64,000 bases of DNA from Olivibacter jilunii (GTDB lineage Bacteria; Bacteroidota; Bacteroidia; Sphingobacteriales; Sphingobacteriaceae), in contig NZ_LR027849.1 in NCBI RefSeq assembly GCF_900607235.1, positions 496,001 through 560,000 on the forward strand. The letters are read 5' to 3'. Numbering within the stretch: position 1 is the first letter of the stretch; each line of letters starts with the position of its first letter. Positions 61,101 to 64,000 of this stretch are shown here, one piece after another. Position numbers and translations under genes: made by a program. The notes under the pieces were generated by a model. That model saw only the letters and a program-made list of their open reading frames with translations. It searched no databases and was not told the DNA's origin.

Positions 61101-61315
61101 GCTTTATAAGGTTACAGAACCTGATAATGGCTTATCATTTCCCTCCCAGGTTGGCACGGGCCATCGGGGGAAAAGGATGTACGGCGTATTTTCAGCTACT
61201 TAATTTTTTTACAGTCTCAGGCTATGCAGGTCGTGATGCGGAAATTTTCGGTTCGGGTCCTGAATTTTATCCATCTGTCCGTGCAGCTTCTGCCGGAATA
61301 AAGGTTTCATTTTAA
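58133..61315 (+). CDS. SusC/RagA-family TonB-linked outer-membrane receptor with STN domain
   Basis: Receptor of 1060 residues with a signal peptide (to about residue 21, NVHSQ). Domain order: STN-like secretin/TonB short N-terminal domain (about 25-105), CarboxypepD_reg-like (about 115-190, GWVTDDRGRPIPAVSL), plug (about 205-335) with LQGRASGLFISSTSGLPGG and the SusC-type DASACSLYGAKGANGVILI, then the barrel. An STN domain usually signals to a FecR/ECF-sigma pair. No SusD gene follows; a FecR-like lipoprotein gene starts 14 bp later instead. It probably takes up a nutrient of unknown identity. Confidence 0.88.
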   Translation: MPCRVILVIISILLISLNVHSQGYPGWRIVSCKRELSIADLLEIIRLQTGVSSSYYHDAFNRHSKIKINVLEEPLDNVLKLIFSGKKVQWCYHKENLRIFLGHADVGELPEALPRNVVGWVTDDRGRPIPAVSLIISQSGKWTFSDNEGKFFLKDVGPKDSLQLFRLGYHARELPIIGDTLHLKLEPLIIPLREVKVKGKIDDGASSVTHLQRKTLVEDNPGSVLNLLQGRASGLFISSTSGLPGGSYRIRLRGQNSLESICDPLIIVDGVLLPANTFQDNLSDMISAGQNQTTFYANSPFNLLIANDIADITILKDASACSLYGAKGANGVILIRSKQANPQNKGVDFQFSRGVGQAVKLNRYMDTRQYLDMRREGIRNDSRSVSVTDVDITRWDSSRYTDWQKEMIGNRGLLSDGYISITGGKEKLSYRVSGLYHREETLFPTNNFFYRKMGSNIMMKYAPNSRLGLNLIGNYTTDLRLLPGKDLTVFSVLPPNAPGGYKADHSLNFEQEGDNPYIYLLRTDNTKSKHFRTALNGFYTLGQNTVIRLVAGMGTWSSRNTQVTPASSFDPRLNIRAGHSSFYDQRNTTGMANFQVEWGKEMKAFTLSLNAGINLQGENELKRHRLGTGYTMDGYLDKPGAAGQLLLLSRDESTYLYRSYFSRVELKALNKFTLSLTGSRDGSNQLSRGKQFGSFGTVGFAWSFGKERIFRKFELLNYGKIRGSWGLMGNDRFIGNIGGNYVTIPNTDHPFSTPSYGWEHVRKAELGIDIGLLQDKISFTFNYYNNRSTDLLLTGRYQAPASFPHFPVSYPAVIENKGFEMSMELVWFDAGDFSWTTSFNISVPQMRLRAFPGISETVYRNRYIPGKSLDVLVGNRFEGIDPATGVYSFQNKLTGFNLGPSMHGGLQNNIRYKELELSFMVKFADQQNRNPLLGTTAPGMLSNQFIDNWSRWSKPGDDALVQRYTATEGSAAYEQYQRILRSDAALVNASFIRLQNLIMAYHFPPRLARAIGGKGCTAYFQLLNFFTVSGYAGRDAEIFGSGPEFYPSVRAASAGIKVSF

Positions 61316-61329
61316 ATCACCGCACAATT

Positions 61330-62367
61330 ATGGTTTTAAATGTATTTCAATTTAGATCGGCTGTCCTGATGCCTTTGATTTTTATTTTCGGGTGTGTATC
61401 AAATTCCACAAAGAACGTTGCTAATGAAGTAGCAAATTCCCTAACAGCTAAAGAATTTATGTCACAGAATGAGGACAATGAGCAAAACTCAACAACAGAT
61501 CCGACTATTGCCCATGGTCTGGCACTTTATTTACCTGAACACAGACTTTCAGTTGGTCTGGAATACGGTGCACCTGAGCATACCCAATATCCTCATGGCC
61601 TTGCCATAACAACCTGTGGAAACCGTATGAGTTATAGCATCCTTCTCCCTTCCAATTTTTCAAAAGTGGGGTTATTATCGGTGCCAAGAAATCAGGATTA
61701 TCGTTTTAAGTTAAGTGATAGTTCAGAGGTTTGGCTGAATTCCAATTCAAGAATAGTATTTCCATTTCTATTCGACAAACTACGACAGGTAACTGTAAAC
61801 GGAGAAGCATATTTTAACATTGCGCGCCAAGAAGATAAAAATTCGCCAAAGATGTTCTACGTCAAATATCCGGATTATGAACTGAGCACAACCGAAAGTG
61901 TATTTGTTTCCCGATCCAGGGGAGCGGGCCTCCTTTATCTATCAGTATATCAGGGAAAGGTTAACGTGAAGTATGACGGAGAGGTTAATGAGATACCTGC
62001 CGGTTATGAGGCCACATTTGCGGATGGAAGTTATATTAAAAAGCAGATAGATACGGTTAAAAAATCGATACCGCATTGGGCCCATCATACATTTGAGATT
62101 CCGCCGGGCACTACCTTGAAATCCCTGAAAAGAAAGTTGGAAAAAATTTATTCAATAAACATAGTCTTTGAAGATAGTGCTGCTACGAAAGTTGTTGCAG
62201 AAGGGGCGATCAATACGCAGGAGCCGATCAGCGAATATTTAAGAGACCTATGGTATGATACTGAAATAGATTATTACTTTTCTAAGAACAATGATACTGT
62301 TTATTTATCTAAGCCAGATATCGGCTGGCGCGATAAGGGCGGTTATGATTCCGTTGGAGTAAAATGA
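61330..62367 (+). CDS. FecR-like domain lipoprotein with DUF4974-like end
   Basis: Protein of 345 residues. The leader ends with a lipobox-like FGC (Cys22), unlike FecR anti-sigma factors, which start with a cytoplasmic part and a mid-protein membrane helix. The FecR beta domain is at about 110-235: VPRNQDYRFKLSDSSEVWLN and VTVNGEAYFNIARQ, then LSVYQGKVNVKYDGE. A DUF4974-like domain (about 260-330) has FEIPPGTTLKSLKRKLEKIY. It is encoded 14 bp after the SusC-like receptor and no sigma gene is present, so it is probably a periplasm-facing partner of that receptor rather than a true anti-sigma factor. Confidence 0.8.
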   Translation: MVLNVFQFRSAVLMPLIFIFGCVSNSTKNVANEVANSLTAKEFMSQNEDNEQNSTTDPTIAHGLALYLPEHRLSVGLEYGAPEHTQYPHGLAITTCGNRMSYSILLPSNFSKVGLLSVPRNQDYRFKLSDSSEVWLNSNSRIVFPFLFDKLRQVTVNGEAYFNIARQEDKNSPKMFYVKYPDYELSTTESVFVSRSRGAGLLYLSVYQGKVNVKYDGEVNEIPAGYEATFADGSYIKKQIDTVKKSIPHWAHHTFEIPPGTTLKSLKRKLEKIYSINIVFEDSAATKVVAEGAINTQEPISEYLRDLWYDTEIDYYFSKNNDTVYLSKPDIGWRDKGGYDSVGVK

Positions 62368-62549
62368 GGTTGCGGAAACTTCAAAATTACTTCAGGGCAA
62401 TGTATATTATTTAACAACTTCGATAGTATAATGAGGTGCCCCAGTGCACAAATAGTGATTAATCCGCTTAATTTGCCGCAGGGAGAGGTAGGGCTTTTAT
62501 AAGCGAGGGCTTTACTGATCCTTGTGGCATTAGCGGTAAATAAGGATAT

Positions 62550-62819
62550 ATGATGAAAGTTGTAAACATGTTTATTAATCTGATGCCAGGACTAAAGTGG
62601 AATTTCCGCATTCAGGCGTGGAAGCGGATGAAAAGAAAAAGGAAACCACATAAAGGAAAGCATTATACAAAGTTTGAAGAAGAGAGCAGTGTCGATGACT
62701 TAGTTCTGTTCGGCGGCGAGTTTGAGGTATTAGAAATTTCAATGGGACCATGTAAAATTATGAGGGACCCAACAGGAATTCCACCAAAAAAAATTGCCAT
62801 TGGAATTGGGTTGAACTGA
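62550..62819 (+). CDS. Hypothetical small basic/acidic protein
   Basis: Protein of 89 residues with a basic N-terminal half (RMKRKRKPHKGKHY) and an acidic, beta-rich C-terminal half (DDLVLFGGEFEVLEISM). ATG ATG at 62550 is a plausible start. No family recognised; plausible as a mobile-element protein but could be a chance frame. Confidence 0.4.
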   Translation: MMKVVNMFINLMPGLKWNFRIQAWKRMKRKRKPHKGKHYTKFEEESSVDDLVLFGGEFEVLEISMGPCKIMRDPTGIPPKKIAIGIGLN

Positions 62820-63091
62820 CCTTTATCAGAGTCGTGATTAACTGTACCAACGTTTATAAATAGGGTCCAGTTAAAAGAGAAGCAAGGCTATTGTATCAGG
62901 AGTAGCTCTGGTGATCTTATACCCTGGATGGAATAATGGTGGTTTCTGAGGAATTAATATTTTTCAGGTTCTACTTGGTTGTGTAAAATCTTAAACGATT
63001 TCTCTGTTAGTTTAAAATAGTACGGTCACTTTTGGGCATTTTGTATCGGAAAGTAAAAAATTTATTGATCAGCGTGCACAATAATAAAAAA
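62820..63091. other. Intergenic region without visible genes
   Basis: No reading frame, repeat or recognisable RNA seen before the terminator of the next minus-strand gene. Confidence 0.4.
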
Positions 63092-63119
63092 GCCAGGTTG
63101 AATAATTTATCAACCTGGC
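63084..63119 (-). terminator. Rho-independent terminator after the 63.1 kb gene
   Basis: GCCAGGTTGA (63092-63101) pairs with TCAACCTGGC (63110-63119); on the minus strand a T-run (TTTTTTATTATT) follows. Confidence 0.88.
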
Positions 63120-63135
63120 CGAAGCGCTAATCCTA

Positions 63136-63456
63136 TCAGATTGTATAATTTGGTAAGTTCCGGATAAAGCACCATCCATTGTGCACTAAGGTTTTTGCCA
63201 AGGAGTTGAAATAGGTCCAGTCATCCTCATTGCGACCAGTGGCTCGGTTATAGGCCATGATAAACGTTGCTGCATCAAGATCTTCTTCCAGGTATGCCCT
63301 ACCATCTTGCCGGTAGGAATACCCAGTAATATCAGCCTGAATACCCAAATCTACAATTGTTTGATAAGGCACTTCAAGCCATCCATGACCTGGATCTTCA
63401 TGAAAGGTGAAGGTTGTAGGTAAGTTCAGTTGCTTTTCATTGATTTGCTTTTCCAT
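63136..63456 (-). CDS. Hypothetical protein typical of mobile elements
   Basis: Protein of 106 residues from the ATG at 63456 (MEKQINEKQ); a longer frame to 63732 exists but the upstream part looks non-coding. The body, HEDPGHGWLEVPYQTIVDLGI and TGYSYRQDGRAYLEEDLDAATF, matches a small protein family I know from integrative and conjugative elements, with no assigned function. It ends at a clear hairpin terminator. A partial gene of similar direction lies upstream. Confidence 0.75.
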   Translation of the reverse strand: MEKQINEKQLNLPTTFTFHEDPGHGWLEVPYQTIVDLGIQADITGYSYRQDGRAYLEEDLDAATFIMAYNRATGRNEDDWTYFNSLAKTLVHNGWCFIRNLPNYTI

Positions 63457-63488
63457 AATGTATTTTTTTGTTTGAAGGCTTGGTAAGA

Positions 63489-63505
63489 TTGCCGAATTCC
63501 GGCAA
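63489..63505. promoter_or_regulatory. Inverted repeat upstream of the 63.1 kb gene
   Basis: TTGCCG (63489-63494) and CGGCAA (63500-63505) flank AATTC, 33 bp upstream of the ATG at 63456; AATACCGG follows at 63516. Possible operator. Confidence 0.3.
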
Positions 63506-63733
63506 GGTTCCGTGGAATACCGGAAGGATGAGGATATGCCGCGAAAGACCTTGAAGGAAAAATGGGCAATCATATTTTTGCCGGCCCAACAAAAAATACA
63601 TGGAAAAGCAATTGAATAAGGCAGGTTAGTTACAAACCCCTGTAGGCAGAAACTTAGTTTAGGGGTTAGGAAAATGAGGGAGTGGTCTTGGAAAAGCTTA
63701 ATTAAATCTGTTTTATCCATATGGTAAAACAAT

Positions 63734-63758
63734 AAAAGGGTGCAGATAACACCCTTTT
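63734..63758 (-). terminator. Hairpin terminator after the partial gene at the window end
   Basis: AAAAGGGTG (63734-63742) pairs with CACCCTTTT (63750-63758), leaving T-rich sequence on the minus strand (TTTTATTG). It ends 8 bp beyond the stop at 63766. Confidence 0.8.
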
Positions 63759-63765
63759 ATTAGGC

Positions 63766-64000
63766 TTAAAGCCCACTTAGTTCTTCATATTGGTGCTTTG
63801 ATAATTCAATGTAATAATTCCAGCCATTGGCGCTGTCGATCAAGGAATCCAAATCGCCTTCAAATTTATAAATATCGCCATCACCCTGTAACAGGGCAAG
63901 TTTAGCACCTTCCATATCTTTTTGTTCCAGCATATCTACGAGTATGGTGCCGAAGGCGAAATAACGTGTACGATAGAGATTTTCAGTATCATAGATGTCC
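63766..64000 (-). CDS. Partial hypothetical protein at the window edge
   Basis: An open frame enters from beyond 64000 and ends with TAA at 63766-63768. The visible 77 residues include NLYRTRYFAFGTILVDMLEQ, GAKLALLQGDGDIYKFEGDL and SANGWNYYIELSKHQYEEL, a helical protein. I do not recognise the family, but it keeps the same direction as the mobile-element gene next to it. The start is outside the window. Confidence 0.65.
   Translation of the reverse strand, partial: DIYDTENLYRTRYFAFGTILVDMLEQKDMEGAKLALLQGDGDIYKFEGDLDSLIDSANGWNYYIELSKHQYEELSGL

Noticed and set aside
63457-63732. N-terminal extension of the 63.1 kb protein
   Set aside because: Composition looks non-coding, and a good ATG with upstream inverted repeat lies at 63456.

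Overview
The window looks like a chromosomal segment of a Bacteroidota bacterium, most likely of the Sphingobacteriaceae. This rests on family content (SusC/RagA- and DUF4249-linked TonB receptors, GH95 and GH43 enzymes, a DUF5107-TPR protein, an LpxR-type deacylase), on Bacteroidota-type promoter boxes (TAnnTTTG) in front of several genes, and on the scarcity of strong Shine-Dalgarno sites. I see no rRNA, tRNA, CRISPR array or complete insertion sequence.

Bases 1-24.5 kb hold carbohydrate-utilisation genes. They include a GH43 enzyme with a CBM6-like tail, AraC-type regulators, a secreted sugar-isomerase-like protein, a lone FtsX-type permease, a GH95 alpha-L-fucosidase-type enzyme and a quinone-oxidoreductase-like protein. 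An AraC regulator at 12.0-12.9 kb diverges from a large co-directional run: DUF5107-TPR protein, MFS sugar porter, and a planctomycete-type module of PSCyt1/DUF1549/DUF1553 cytochrome, DUF1501 protein, TIM-barrel protein, and DUF2231-like/c-type cytochrome/LRR protein. These probably act together in sugar uptake and periplasmic oxidation or hydrolysis, but the substrate cannot be read from sequence.

Bases 24.5-42.9 kb are mostly core genes: an outer-membrane barrel protein, a lipoprotein, a prpB-prpC-prpD set (2-methylcitrate cycle, propionate use), a DUF1080 protein, LpxR, a TonB receptor with its DUF4249 lipoprotein, a polysaccharide deacetylase, a TolC-MacA pair with no MacB, a YdeI-like protein and mnmE. 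Intergenic gaps carry heptamer and octamer tandem repeats and a roughly 540-bp repeat-like element with short inverted ends.

From 42.8 kb the content becomes that of an integrated island that probably continues past the window end. The junction is the 3' end of mnmE, the same codons used as attB by Salmonella SGI1. The sequence then carries a palindrome, four helically phased 10-bp iterons, a zinc-finger/multi-HTH protein, a tyrosine recombinase, an excisionase-like HTH protein and an ADP-ribosyltransferase-like protein. Next comes a two-gene defence candidate: a 2144-residue protein with a Cap4/DUF4297-like nuclease end, a STAND/NACHT ATPase core and a long helical C-terminus, overlapped by a 242-residue partner resembling Avs1c. 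This is the most interesting system here, an apparent AVAST variant with a nuclease in place of the type I protease. The remaining cargo includes lipoproteins (one with an HExxH motif), a SusC-like receptor without SusD, a FecR-like lipoprotein without a sigma factor, and small proteins typical of mobile elements.
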